In this document: in pieces, positions 45,557-52,969 of the stretch
Numbering within the stretch: the stretch's first letter is position 1
How the letters are laid out: every line of letters begins with the position of its first letter
NCBI GenBank assembly: GCA_027452165.1
Contig: DAIDGX010000024.1
Location: 124,001-188,000, forward strand
Length of the DNA stretch: 64,000 nucleotides
Source: Vulcanimicrobiota bacterium
GTDB taxonomy: Bacteria > Vulcanimicrobiota > Vulcanimicrobiia > Vulcanimicrobiales > Vulcanimicrobiaceae
Reading direction: 5' to 3'
Notes under the pieces: model-generated
What the model saw: only the letters and a program-made list of their open reading frames with translations
Told to the model about the DNA's origin: nothing
Databases searched by the model: none
Made by a program: the position numbers and the translations under genes

Positions 45557-46573
45557 ATGGCACTCGCCCTTTCCATCTCGCGGCTTGCGCTACCGCTCAA
45601 GCACCCCTTTAAGATTGCGCGCGGCGAGGAGAGCGTTGCACGCACCGCGCTCTTTCGGCTGCGGGATGACGGCGTCGAGGGGCTCGGAGAGGCGACGCCG
45701 ATCGCCCGTTACGGTGAATCGCTCGAGACCGTCGAGGCCTACTTCGCCTCGCATCGGCTCGCAGCCAACGATCCGTTCCGCCTCGAAGCGCTCCTCCACG
45801 ACGGCATCCCCGCAGCGGCCCGCGCCGGTCTCGACCTGGCCCTGCACGACCTGATCGGCAAGCGCCTGGGCACCCCGCTCTACGCCCTGCTCGGACTCGA
45901 TCCCGCCGACACGCCGTTGACCTCGTTCACGATCGGCATCGCCGATCCCGACACGACGCTACGCAAACTCGCCGAAATCGGCGATCATCCCGTGCTGAAG
46001 GTGAAACTCGGTCTCGGCTCGCCACAGGAACAGGTGGAGACGATCGCCGCCATTCGCGCGCGCTACACCGGCGCGATCCGCATCGACGCAAACGAGGGCT
46101 GGGACGTGGAGCGCGCGGTGTCGATCCTGCGCGAACTCGAGCGGAACGAGATCGAGTTCTGCGAGCAGCCGATCCCCGCGGGTTCGCCCGAGGGGTTGCG
46201 CGCGATTCGCGAACGCGTGCGCATTCCGATCGTCACCGACGAGGACTCACTCGTCGCCGGCGATCTTCCACGCCTGATCGGCTGCGTCGATGGCGTCAAC
46301 GTCAAGCTCGCAAAGACCGGGGGCATTCGCGGCGCGCTCGCGATGATCCACACGGCGCGCGCGCTCGGCATGAAGATCATGCTCGGGTGCATGGTGGAAA
46401 GCGCGGTCGCGGCGAGCGCGGCTGCACACCTCTCGCCCCTCGTCGATTGGGCCGACATCGACGGCCCGTTTCTCACCGCCGGCGATCCGTTTTCGGGCGT
46501 GCGCTACGAGCGCGGCAAGCTCGTCCTCCCGGACGCGCCCGGCCTCGGCGTCACCGAACGGGCGCGCGCATGA
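45557..46573 (+). CDS. Dipeptide epimerase (L-Ala-D/L-Glu type), enolase superfamily
   Basis: About 338 residues, MLE subgroup of the enolase superfamily. Catalytic features: the KVKLG lysine motif, the metal ligands in RIDANEGW, EFCEQPI and TDEDS, and the second catalytic lysine in NVKLAKTGG. The GCMVES block near the C-terminus is diagnostic of the family. It may epimerise L-Ala-D-Glu from murein, or N-acetyl-D-glutamate as reported for DgcA. The ATG at 45557 is the family start; the frame reaches 44861 antisense to phrB. Its stop overlaps the DUF1611 gene as ATGA, which supports a joint function. Confidence 0.93.
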   Translation: MALALSISRLALPLKHPFKIARGEESVARTALFRLRDDGVEGLGEATPIARYGESLETVEAYFASHRLAANDPFRLEALLHDGIPAAARAGLDLALHDLIGKRLGTPLYALLGLDPADTPLTSFTIGIADPDTTLRKLAEIGDHPVLKVKLGLGSPQEQVETIAAIRARYTGAIRIDANEGWDVERAVSILRELERNEIEFCEQPIPAGSPEGLRAIRERVRIPIVTDEDSLVAGDLPRLIGCVDGVNVKLAKTGGIRGALAMIHTARALGMKIMLGCMVESAVAASAAAHLSPLVDWADIDGPFLTAGDPFSGVRYERGKLVLPDAPGLGVTERARA

Positions 46574-47625
46574 GCCGCCGGTACGCGATCCTCGCGCCCG
46601 AGCATTTTGCTCGCGATGCGAAGACCGCGCACGGTGTGATCGCGTACTCGCACGACGTGACCGTGGCAGTAATCGATCCCGCCTGCGCGGGAGCGCGCGT
46701 GTGCGACGCGGTGCCCTACCTTCGCAGCGACGCACCGATCGTTGCGAGCGTGCGCGAAGCGCTCGCGTTTGCACCGACCGCGCTCTTGATCGGTACCGCA
46801 CCCAAAGGCGGCGCGCTCCCGGCGCCATGGCGCGCCGCGATTCTCGAGGCGATCGGGGCCGGGCTCGAGATCGTGAGCGGCCTGCACGACATGCTCGGCG
46901 ACGACGCGGAGTTCGCGGCAGCGGCGACAGCGCGCGGGGTTCGTATCTGGGACGTACGCAAGCCGCCGCAGACGCCGATTTTTTCCGGCGCGGTCTATGC
47001 GGTTTCCGCACCGACGGTTCTCTTCGTCGGCAACGATTGCGCCGTAGGGAAGATGACGGTCGCGCTCGAGCTCGCACGGGCTGCGGAACGTGCGCATGCG
47101 CGCGCCGCCTTCGTGCCGACGGGTCAAACCGGGATCATGATCGCCGGCTGGGGAACGGCGATCGATCGGGTGATCGCCGACTTTGCACCGGGCGCCACCG
47201 AGCAACTCGTACTGCAGGCGGCACGGCAGCGGCCCGATGTGATCTTCGTCGAAGGACAGGGCGCAATCAACCATCCCGCGTACGCACCGGTCACCCTGGC
47301 CCTGATGTACGGTGCCGCGCCCGATGCACTCGTACTCGTCTGCGATCCGGCGCGCGCGCACATCGAAAGCTATGCGACGCCGACGCTCGCCTATCGCGAG
47401 CTCATTCGCATCCACGAAGCGCTGCTCGCCACGGTGAAGCCGGCGCGCGTCGTTGGTATCGCCCTCAACACGCGCAGACTCGACGACGATGCCGCGCGTG
47501 CGGCGATCGCACACGCGCGTGAAGCAACGCACCTGCCTGTCGATGACGTCGTACGTTTCGGCGCCGATGGCCTGTATGCCGCAATCGCCCCCTGCCTGCG
47601 CAAAGGAGCTCCATGCGCCGTCTGA
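46570..47625 (+). CDS. DUF1611 / DgcN-family protein (putative D-glutamate N-acetyltransferase)
   Basis: About 351 residues. A Rossmann-like N-terminal domain precedes a P-loop-like domain, with VLFVGNDCAVGKMTVALEL as the nucleotide/acetyl-CoA site and VPTGQTGIMIAGWG and VEGQGAINHPAY as the family's conserved blocks. DUF1611 proteins paired with a dipeptide epimerase have been reported as DgcN-DgcA, converting D-Glu to N-acetyl-D-Glu and then N-acetyl-L-Glu. The adjacent epimerase, overlapped by four bases, makes that pathway plausible. The start is the ATG at 46570. Confidence 0.85.
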   Translation: MSRRYAILAPEHFARDAKTAHGVIAYSHDVTVAVIDPACAGARVCDAVPYLRSDAPIVASVREALAFAPTALLIGTAPKGGALPAPWRAAILEAIGAGLEIVSGLHDMLGDDAEFAAAATARGVRIWDVRKPPQTPIFSGAVYAVSAPTVLFVGNDCAVGKMTVALELARAAERAHARAAFVPTGQTGIMIAGWGTAIDRVIADFAPGATEQLVLQAARQRPDVIFVEGQGAINHPAYAPVTLALMYGAAPDALVLVCDPARAHIESYATPTLAYRELIRIHEALLATVKPARVVGIALNTRRLDDDAARAAIAHAREATHLPVDDVVRFGADGLYAAIAPCLRKGAPCAV

Positions 47626-49220
47626 TCGTCGCCCTGCTGCTCGTCTCGCTCGCCGCGTGCAGCAAGCCGGGCGTGACCGTAAACGGACACAACGCTTGGA
47701 CCATCCCCGGCGTCTTGCGTCTGGGAGAACAGGAAGAGCCCGATAGCCTGAACTTGATGTTCGGGAACAACGCCGCTACCGACGCCGTCGATGGATTACT
47801 CTTCGCGTCGCTGCTGCGTTACAACGCGAGCGGCGATTACATTCCGGATCTCGCGACCGAGGTGCCGACGCGCGCAAACGGCGGCATCAGCGCGGACGGC
47901 AAAACGATCGTCGTGCACCTGCGTCACGATGCGCGCTGGTCGGACGGCGCACCCGTCACCGCGGCCGATTGGCTCTTCACGTATCACGCGGTGATGAATC
48001 CACGCAATAACATCAAATCCGACTACGGTTGGACCGAGATCAAATCGGCCGATGCGCCCAATCCGTACACGCTCGTGATTCACCTCAAAGAGCCCAGCGT
48101 TGCGGCATTTGACATCTTGACCATGGGCGGAACCGCCTATCCCCCTCTGCCCGCGCACCTGCTTGCAAAGCTTCCCGACCTCAACCACGCGGCGTTCAAT
48201 GCGCATCCGGTCTCGAGCGGGCCCTTCGTCCTCAAACGCTGGAATCACGGCTCGTCGCTCGTGTTCGCGCCCAACCCGTACTACTGGCGCGGACCACCGC
48301 ACCTCAAGGAGATCATCTGGAAGGTCATTCCCGATACGAACACGCTCTTCGCCGAGTTGCAAACGCACGAGATCGACGCCTATGAAAACGTGGAATCGAA
48401 TCAGGTCTCGCGCCTTGCCTCGATTCACGGCATCACCGTCCTGCATCGTGTCGTCGCGAACTGGCGTCACCTCGACATGAATACGAGCCGTCCCGTCCTG
48501 CACGACGTGCGCGTGCGTGAGGCGATCGCCGACGGGGTGAATTGGAGACGTCTCAACGACACCGTGTATCATGGCATCAACAGGCTCGCGGTAAGTGACA
48601 TCTTTCCCGAGCTATGGGCTGCGCCGAGGCTTCCGCCGTACACGTACGATCCAGCACGAGCACGCGCCTTGCTTGCTCACGCCGGCTGGACGATGGGTTC
48701 CGACGGCATCTTGCACAAGGGTGCACTCGCCATGCATCTGACGCTCTCCGCGACCACTTCTGCGAAGAGCAATAACAGCGCCGAGCTCGTTATTCAATCG
48801 GCGCTCAAGCAACTTGGCATCGAGGTCGCGATCCGCAACTATCCGCCCGACCTCATGTTTTCGCGCGAGGGGCCCATTTATACCGGCAAATACGACCTGG
48901 CGTGGATGATCGACACGAACGGTCCCGATCCGGACAACGCCGGATCGTGGAATTCGGCATACATCCCACCGCACGGTGCGGATACGACCTGGCTCGACGA
49001 TCCCATCGTCGATCGAACCAGCCTCGCCGCCCAGCGCACCTACGATCGCGCCGTGCGCAAGCGCCTCTACCAACAGGAGGAAGCACGCATCCGTCAGTTG
49101 ATGCCGACCGTGTTCTTCTATTGGGAAACGGCTTATTACGGCATCAATAGCGATTTCAAAAACTTCAAACCCGCAGCATTCTTGTCTGACACGTGGAACG
49201 CATGGCAATGGGAGATTTGA
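47613..49220 (+). CDS. Peptide/oligopeptide-binding lipoprotein (SBP family 5)
   Basis: 535 residues. Lipoprotein signal with Cys16 in LVSLAACSKPG, then a DppA/OppA fold: LRLGEQEEPDSLNLMF, RHDARWSDGAPVTAADWLFTYHAVM, SGPFVLKRWNHGSSLVFAPNPYYWRG and VREAIADGVNWRRLNDTVYHG. It would capture peptides outside the cytoplasmic membrane. No permease or ATPase gene is nearby, so it must share a transporter encoded elsewhere or act alone. It overlaps the DUF1611 gene by 13 bases, linking peptide uptake to the epimerase/DgcN pair. Confidence 0.93.
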   Translation: MRRLIVALLLVSLAACSKPGVTVNGHNAWTIPGVLRLGEQEEPDSLNLMFGNNAATDAVDGLLFASLLRYNASGDYIPDLATEVPTRANGGISADGKTIVVHLRHDARWSDGAPVTAADWLFTYHAVMNPRNNIKSDYGWTEIKSADAPNPYTLVIHLKEPSVAAFDILTMGGTAYPPLPAHLLAKLPDLNHAAFNAHPVSSGPFVLKRWNHGSSLVFAPNPYYWRGPPHLKEIIWKVIPDTNTLFAELQTHEIDAYENVESNQVSRLASIHGITVLHRVVANWRHLDMNTSRPVLHDVRVREAIADGVNWRRLNDTVYHGINRLAVSDIFPELWAAPRLPPYTYDPARARALLAHAGWTMGSDGILHKGALAMHLTLSATTSAKSNNSAELVIQSALKQLGIEVAIRNYPPDLMFSREGPIYTGKYDLAWMIDTNGPDPDNAGSWNSAYIPPHGADTTWLDDPIVDRTSLAAQRTYDRAVRKRLYQQEEARIRQLMPTVFFYWETAYYGINSDFKNFKPAAFLSDTWNAWQWEI

Positions 49221-50104
49221 GTTCCTTCGCGCAGGTATATGATGTCGCGGGAACGGCCCGGCTACACGTGGCGCCGACACATGGCGGCGTCATCAGTTGG
49301 AACACCTATACAGACTCGGGAAGCCTTCGTTTTCGGCTCTTGCAGGCAGGTGCGCCCGCGACACATTGGTACGACTACGCCGACTGGCATCCGACCGGGC
49401 GAAAATCATTCAGCCCCGCGAGCGACCGCGAAGGTGTGCGCGTCGATATTGACGTCATCGCTTCCGAGCGGCCGTTCGACGGCGTGGAAATTTCCGCGCC
49501 GGAGGTCCATTTCAATCTGCTCGCCTTCTCGTCTCCCCTTCGCGCGCAGCCGTCGTTACCCTATGCACGCAACGCGCGCATCCTCGATGTACCGACGCGT
49601 TCGCAGTATGTCGTTGATGGTGAGCGCGGGTGGTGCAGTCCGGCGAGCCTCGCAATGGTCAACGCCTACCACGGCATCGAAACCGGCGTCGAAGAAACCG
49701 CTCGCGCGGTCTTCGACCGAGCCTACAACGGCACCGGCAACTGGGCTTTTAACACCGCGTTTAGCGGAAGCCTGGGCCTACGCGCGGTGGTCGCGTATCT
49801 CAAAAACCTCGATCATGCCGAACAATTGATCGCACGCAACCTGCCGATCGTGATCTCGTACTCGTGGGCCGATGGCGAGCTTCCGGGCGCGCCCCTTGCG
49901 CATTCAAACGGTCATCTCGCGGTGCTTTGCGGCTTCACCGCCGACGGCGACTGCGCCGTAAACGACCCGGCGGCACCTGGCGTACGCGTCGTCTATCCGC
50001 GCGCGGCGCTCGAAGCGTTGTGGCAGCGTTCGAGCGGTGGCGCCGCATACGTGATCGCGCCGGTCGGGATCGACTACGCGAGCGTGCTCGCGCTCCCCGC
50101 ATGA
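49202..50104 (+). CDS. C39-like cysteine peptidase
   Basis: About 300 residues. The C-terminal half is a papain-like C39 fold: catalytic Cys in GERGWCSPASLAMVNAYHG, His in SNGHLAVLCGF, Asp in CAVNDPAAPG. The N-terminal half is beta-rich (VHFNLLAFSSP...) and may bind substrate. No signal peptide is seen, unlike most bacteriocin-processing C39 enzymes. The ATG at 49202 is chosen from several close starts (GTG 49193, ATG 49208). It overlaps the binding-protein stop and is followed by trmL as ATGA. It may cleave imported or recycled peptides. Confidence 0.78.
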   Translation: MAMGDLSSFAQVYDVAGTARLHVAPTHGGVISWNTYTDSGSLRFRLLQAGAPATHWYDYADWHPTGRKSFSPASDREGVRVDIDVIASERPFDGVEISAPEVHFNLLAFSSPLRAQPSLPYARNARILDVPTRSQYVVDGERGWCSPASLAMVNAYHGIETGVEETARAVFDRAYNGTGNWAFNTAFSGSLGLRAVVAYLKNLDHAEQLIARNLPIVISYSWADGELPGAPLAHSNGHLAVLCGFTADGDCAVNDPAAPGVRVVYPRAALEALWQRSSGGAAYVIAPVGIDYASVLALPA

Positions 50105-50628
50105 CGCGCGCGATCGCTCAGCCGCACGAACGCGTACTCGACATGATCGAGGTAGCGAACGCGCCCCTGCACGTCGTGCTCGTTGAGCCCGAGATTCCGC
50201 CGAACACCGGCAACGTGGCGCGACTCTGCGCGGCGACCGGTTGCGCGCTGCATCTGGTCGAACCGCTCGGCTTTTCGATCGACGATCGCGAACTCAAACG
50301 CGCGGGCTTAGACTATTGGCATGCGCTCGGCGTCGTGATGCACCCGTCGCTCGATGCGTTCCTCGAACGTACCGCCGAACGACGTCGCTGGTTCTTCTCA
50401 ACGCACGCCGCGCGTCACTACGCCGAGGTGAGCTTCGAGCATGGCGACATGCTCGTCTTCGGTCGCGAAACCAGGGGCCTGCCGAAGGCGCTCATCCTCG
50501 CCGAACAGGAGCGTGCATTGCGCATTCCCATGCGTCCTGGAACCGTGCGCAGTATTAATCTTTCGACGGCCGTCGGCATTGCAACGTACGGCGCGCTCGC
50601 GGCGCTTGGCTTTCCTGGACTCGCGTGA
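50101..50628 (+). CDS. trmL: tRNA (cytidine/uridine-34-2'-O)-methyltransferase TrmL
   Basis: About 175 residues, SPOUT fold with trefoil knot. It methylates the ribose of wobble position 34 of tRNA-Leu. Seen: EIPPNTGNVARLCAATGCALHLVEPLGF, LVFGRETRGLP, and the AdoMet-binding knot IPMRPGTVRSINLSTAVGIATYGAL. The ATG at 50101 overlaps the C39 stop (ATGA); the frame to 49864 is not coding. It has a longer N-terminus (about 18 residues) than E. coli TrmL. Its place in this operon may be only co-transcription. Confidence 0.92.
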   Translation: MTRAIAQPHERVLDMIEVANAPLHVVLVEPEIPPNTGNVARLCAATGCALHLVEPLGFSIDDRELKRAGLDYWHALGVVMHPSLDAFLERTAERRRWFFSTHAARHYAEVSFEHGDMLVFGRETRGLPKALILAEQERALRIPMRPGTVRSINLSTAVGIATYGALAALGFPGLA

Positions 50629-51404
50629 CCTATCGTCCGACCGCCGCCGACTTCAACGCGCTCTTTCGCGGTTCGGTGTACGGAAACTATGATATCTTCA
50701 CCGCGCGTTCCTACGCCGATTTCGTGCGCCGGAACGACGTGGATCTCGACCGCGCGATCAGCCTGTTCGACGATCGCTTGATCGGGGCGATCGTTTTCGC
50801 GCAACGCGGTGAGCGCGCGTGGCTCTCGCTCATGGGCGTGCGTCCCGAACTTCGTGGCAAGGGGTACGGTAAGCGGCTTTTCGGCGCAGCGGTCGATGCC
50901 GTGCGTGCGTCCGGTGTGCGCAGCATCGAATTCGAGGTGGTGCAGCGCAACGCCGCCGCGATCGCCATGTACCGCAGCTTCGGCTTCCGCGCCGTTGACG
51001 AGCTCTTCGTCTGGTCCCGCCCAGCCAAGCGCAATGCCACGAACGACCTGCGTTTTGGACGACGCCGTGAACGTCGCATTCTCGAGATGATACACGAGCC
51101 CGCGAGCTGTTGGCAGCGCGAACCTATCGCCGTAGCTCGCGCGGGCGCGCATGCGGTGATTCGCGTGGATGGCGGCTATGCGTTCATACGGCTGCGCGGC
51201 GAGAGCGGCATGCTGGTCGATGCCGGGGCTCGGGACGTCACTGCGGCGCTCGCGCTCGTTGCCGAGATCGAGCGCCGCATCGGTTGCGACCTCACGCTTC
51301 CAAACGAACCGGCAACATCGCCGCTCTCGAAAGCGCTCGCGGGATCCGGTTGGCGTATCGTTGAGCGCCAACATCGTATGATGTTACGCGACGATGACGC
51401 CTAA
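50625..51404 (+). CDS. GNAT-family N-acetyltransferase
   Basis: 259 residues. The acetyl-CoA loop is GVRPELRGKGYGKRLFGAAVD, followed by the helix ...VQRNAAAIAMYRSFGFRAVDELFVW typical of GNAT motif B. About 110 further residues form a second GNAT-like or substrate-binding domain. The substrate is unknown. It starts at a GTG overlapping the trmL stop (GTGA) and ends tail to tail with the first minus-strand accessory gene. Confidence 0.85.
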   Translation: MTYRPTAADFNALFRGSVYGNYDIFTARSYADFVRRNDVDLDRAISLFDDRLIGAIVFAQRGERAWLSLMGVRPELRGKGYGKRLFGAAVDAVRASGVRSIEFEVVQRNAAAIAMYRSFGFRAVDELFVWSRPAKRNATNDLRFGRRRERRILEMIHEPASCWQREPIAVARAGAHAVIRVDGGYAFIRLRGESGMLVDAGARDVTAALALVAEIERRIGCDLTLPNEPATSPLSKALAGSGWRIVERQHRMMLRDDDA

Positions 51405-51796
51405 TGAGGCAGGCGCGGTGACATCTCACTGGGGGAACACGCGGTGATTCGGAGCGCTTTGGGTAGCGGCTCGGAAAGGCGTTGAAGCCGAAGCGGCGAT
51501 CCGTGTATCGACATCAGGAGTCCACGCGACATCGCATTCGTCGGTTGCAACAGTCGAACGCCTCCGCTCAGGGTGTACACATAGCCGACGATACCCTTTG
51601 CGTTAACGACTTTTTGTATCCTTTGCACCGGCAAGCCCGGCTTTTTCCAGTTTGGAGGCACTGGTAAAATGTCACCGGTCACAAACGGCGATGCAACGCA
51701 GTGCAATCCGTCCTTTAGCGTTGCAGCAGCACCGGCGGCACCGCATACTCCGAGAACCATCAGACCACACAGAATAGCTCGTATAATTCTAGACAA
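51401..51796 (-). CDS. Small secreted protein, accessory cluster member 4
   Basis: About 131 residues. A TTG start at 51796 is preferred because GGTGGAG lies upstream and it begins a good signal peptide (SRIIRAILCGLMVLGVCGAAGAA); the frame runs back to 51838 without signal character. The mature protein has two Cys residues (LHCVAS, TACSPS) and the core KGIVGYVYTLSGGVRLLQP. A similar G-x-V-G-[WY]-[VLI] core occurs in the other three proteins of this cluster (51865, 52565 and 52966 genes). No known family is recognised. It ends overlapping the GNAT stop. Confidence 0.55.
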   Translation of the reverse strand: MSRIIRAILCGLMVLGVCGAAGAAATLKDGLHCVASPFVTGDILPVPPNWKKPGLPVQRIQKVVNAKGIVGYVYTLSGGVRLLQPTNAMSRGLLMSIHGSPLRLQRLSEPLPKALRITACSPSEMSPRLPH

Positions 51797-51864
51797 GTTG
51801 TGCTCCACCACTCTCACATTTTTGAACAGCGCTTCCAACCGATCGGGTCGCGGTCGTTAGGACG

Positions 51865-52269
51865 TCACGGACAGGCACGCGCGGTAAGATCCTTCCACGG
51901 CCACGTGCGAATGAGCGTTAGTCCAGAATAGCGCAGCGGGATGGCATGGCTTGACACCCTCGCGAACGTTGGGTCGAAGACGACGGGGCGAATGCCGGCT
52001 AGGCGCTGATCTGCAGCAGGCATATTTGGCAAGGCCTGCGCGTAGTAACGGCCCCTGGCCGTGCGGTAAACCCAGCCGACCGTCGTCGCTCGCAGTGTGA
52101 CCCTTGCGATGCCAACGACCTCGTCACTCGGCCCTTTTTTAGGGAAAAACGAATCGAAGTTACCCATCGGCGAACCAGCGCATGGCCCGCTGAAATGCGC
52201 GATCGGAATGTGTATCACGCCGTCGTACCTGGAAACGAACCGCTCAAATTGCTCCCTGCCTGAAAGCAC
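51865..52269 (-). CDS. Small protein, accessory cluster member 3 (no signal peptide seen)
   Basis: 134 residues from a GTG at 52269; a shorter start is possible. The core RATTVGWVYRTARGRYYAQALPN parallels members 1, 2 and 4. An HFSGPCAGSP segment precedes it and the C-terminus carries a second Cys. Unlike its neighbours it lacks a recognisable signal peptide or Shine-Dalgarno, and a different frame upstream (52244-52330) encodes a 28-residue Gly-rich peptide. It could be a decayed or frameshifted copy. Function unknown. Confidence 0.45.
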   Translation of the reverse strand: MLSGREQFERFVSRYDGVIHIPIAHFSGPCAGSPMGNFDSFFPKKGPSDEVVGIARVTLRATTVGWVYRTARGRYYAQALPNMPAADQRLAGIRPVVFDPTFARVSSHAIPLRYSGLTLIRTWPWKDLTARACP

Positions 52270-52441
52270 TTTTCGACGTGTCGCCGGACGGAACCGCGTC
52301 CTTGCCTAACCCACCGCCTTCGAACGACATAATCCCGCTATATCCACCAGGCGACGAGGAACCAACTGCGATTCCCGTACCGACGGCGAAATTCCATGAA
52401 GCCGCATCGACGCAATCGCGAGCTATCCCATCCGCAAACGC

Positions 52442-52475
52442 GGTGAGGGCCCGCTCGCTTGAGCGAGCCCTCACC
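52442..52475. terminator. Long hairpin in the spacer after cluster member 2
   Basis: GGTGAGGGC (52442-52450) pairs with GCCCTCACC (52467-52475), and inside it CGCTC (52452-52456) pairs with GAGCG (52461-52465), with a single C/A mismatch and a 4-base loop: 14 pairs in all. It lies 90 bases after the minus-strand stop at 52565. Neither side has a T-run, so a factor-assisted or bidirectional terminator is possible. The rest of the 295-base spacer (52270-52564) shows only short ORFs that I do not trust. Confidence 0.4.
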
Positions 52476-52564
52476 ATATGGGTCAACCGTCCGCTAGGAG
52501 CAGAGCGTAACATCTAATCAAATGCTATCCGCGGAAGCGGGCCAGCGTCGCGCTTCCATTGGCT

Positions 52565-52969
52565 TCAATAGCATGTATATACCCCTAACCCCGCGCGTAC
52601 AAGCGCGTTGAGATGTATACTGCCGTGCATTCGAATCATCTGACCGATTCCAACATCTGCGTGGGTGAAATGTTGGAGACCCAATGCATCAAGGGCTAGG
52701 ACTGAATCGGACATGAGCGGTCGTGGTCCCCTGACGGGACCGTCAAAATACCATGCCACATGGTCGCGCCGAAGGATAATCCAGCCAACACTGCGACCAT
52801 CGACAGCGACCGCAATGGCGTGGGCGATATCCGTCGCAGGCGGTGCGGGACTTATCGGTACGTTCGACCCTCTCCAGCTATCGATGTAGTCGCATAACCG
52901 CGATGGAGCCGGCGGTGTCGCTTGAGCAATCGGCATAAAATACGTTGCAAGGAGAAATGGAATGATCAT
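52565..52969 (-). CDS. Small secreted protein, accessory cluster member 2
   Basis: About 134 residues from the ATG at 52969, which overlaps the member 1 stop as ATGA. A signal peptide (MIIPFLLATYFMPIAQA) is followed by a Cys (SRLCDYIDSW), the core VDGRSVGWIILRRDHVAWYFDG and a terminal Cys (GVYTCY). The layout Cys, about 45 residues, G-x-x-V-G-W strand pair, then C-terminal Cys is shared with members 1, 3 and 4. Base composition is less GC-rich than the housekeeping regions. Function unknown. Confidence 0.55.
   Translation of the reverse strand: MIIPFLLATYFMPIAQATPPAPSRLCDYIDSWRGSNVPISPAPPATDIAHAIAVAVDGRSVGWIILRRDHVAWYFDGPVRGPRPLMSDSVLALDALGLQHFTHADVGIGQMIRMHGSIHLNALVRAGLGVYTCY

Noticed and set aside
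52244-52330. 28-codon Gly-rich peptide on the minus strand before cluster member 3
   Set aside because: No ribosome binding site and no conserved feature; kept only as a possible trace of a frameshift.
52278-52517. 79-codon plus-strand frame in the accessory block
   Set aside because: Runs through the 14-bp hairpin and lacks a ribosome binding site or signal; opposite to the gene direction of the block.
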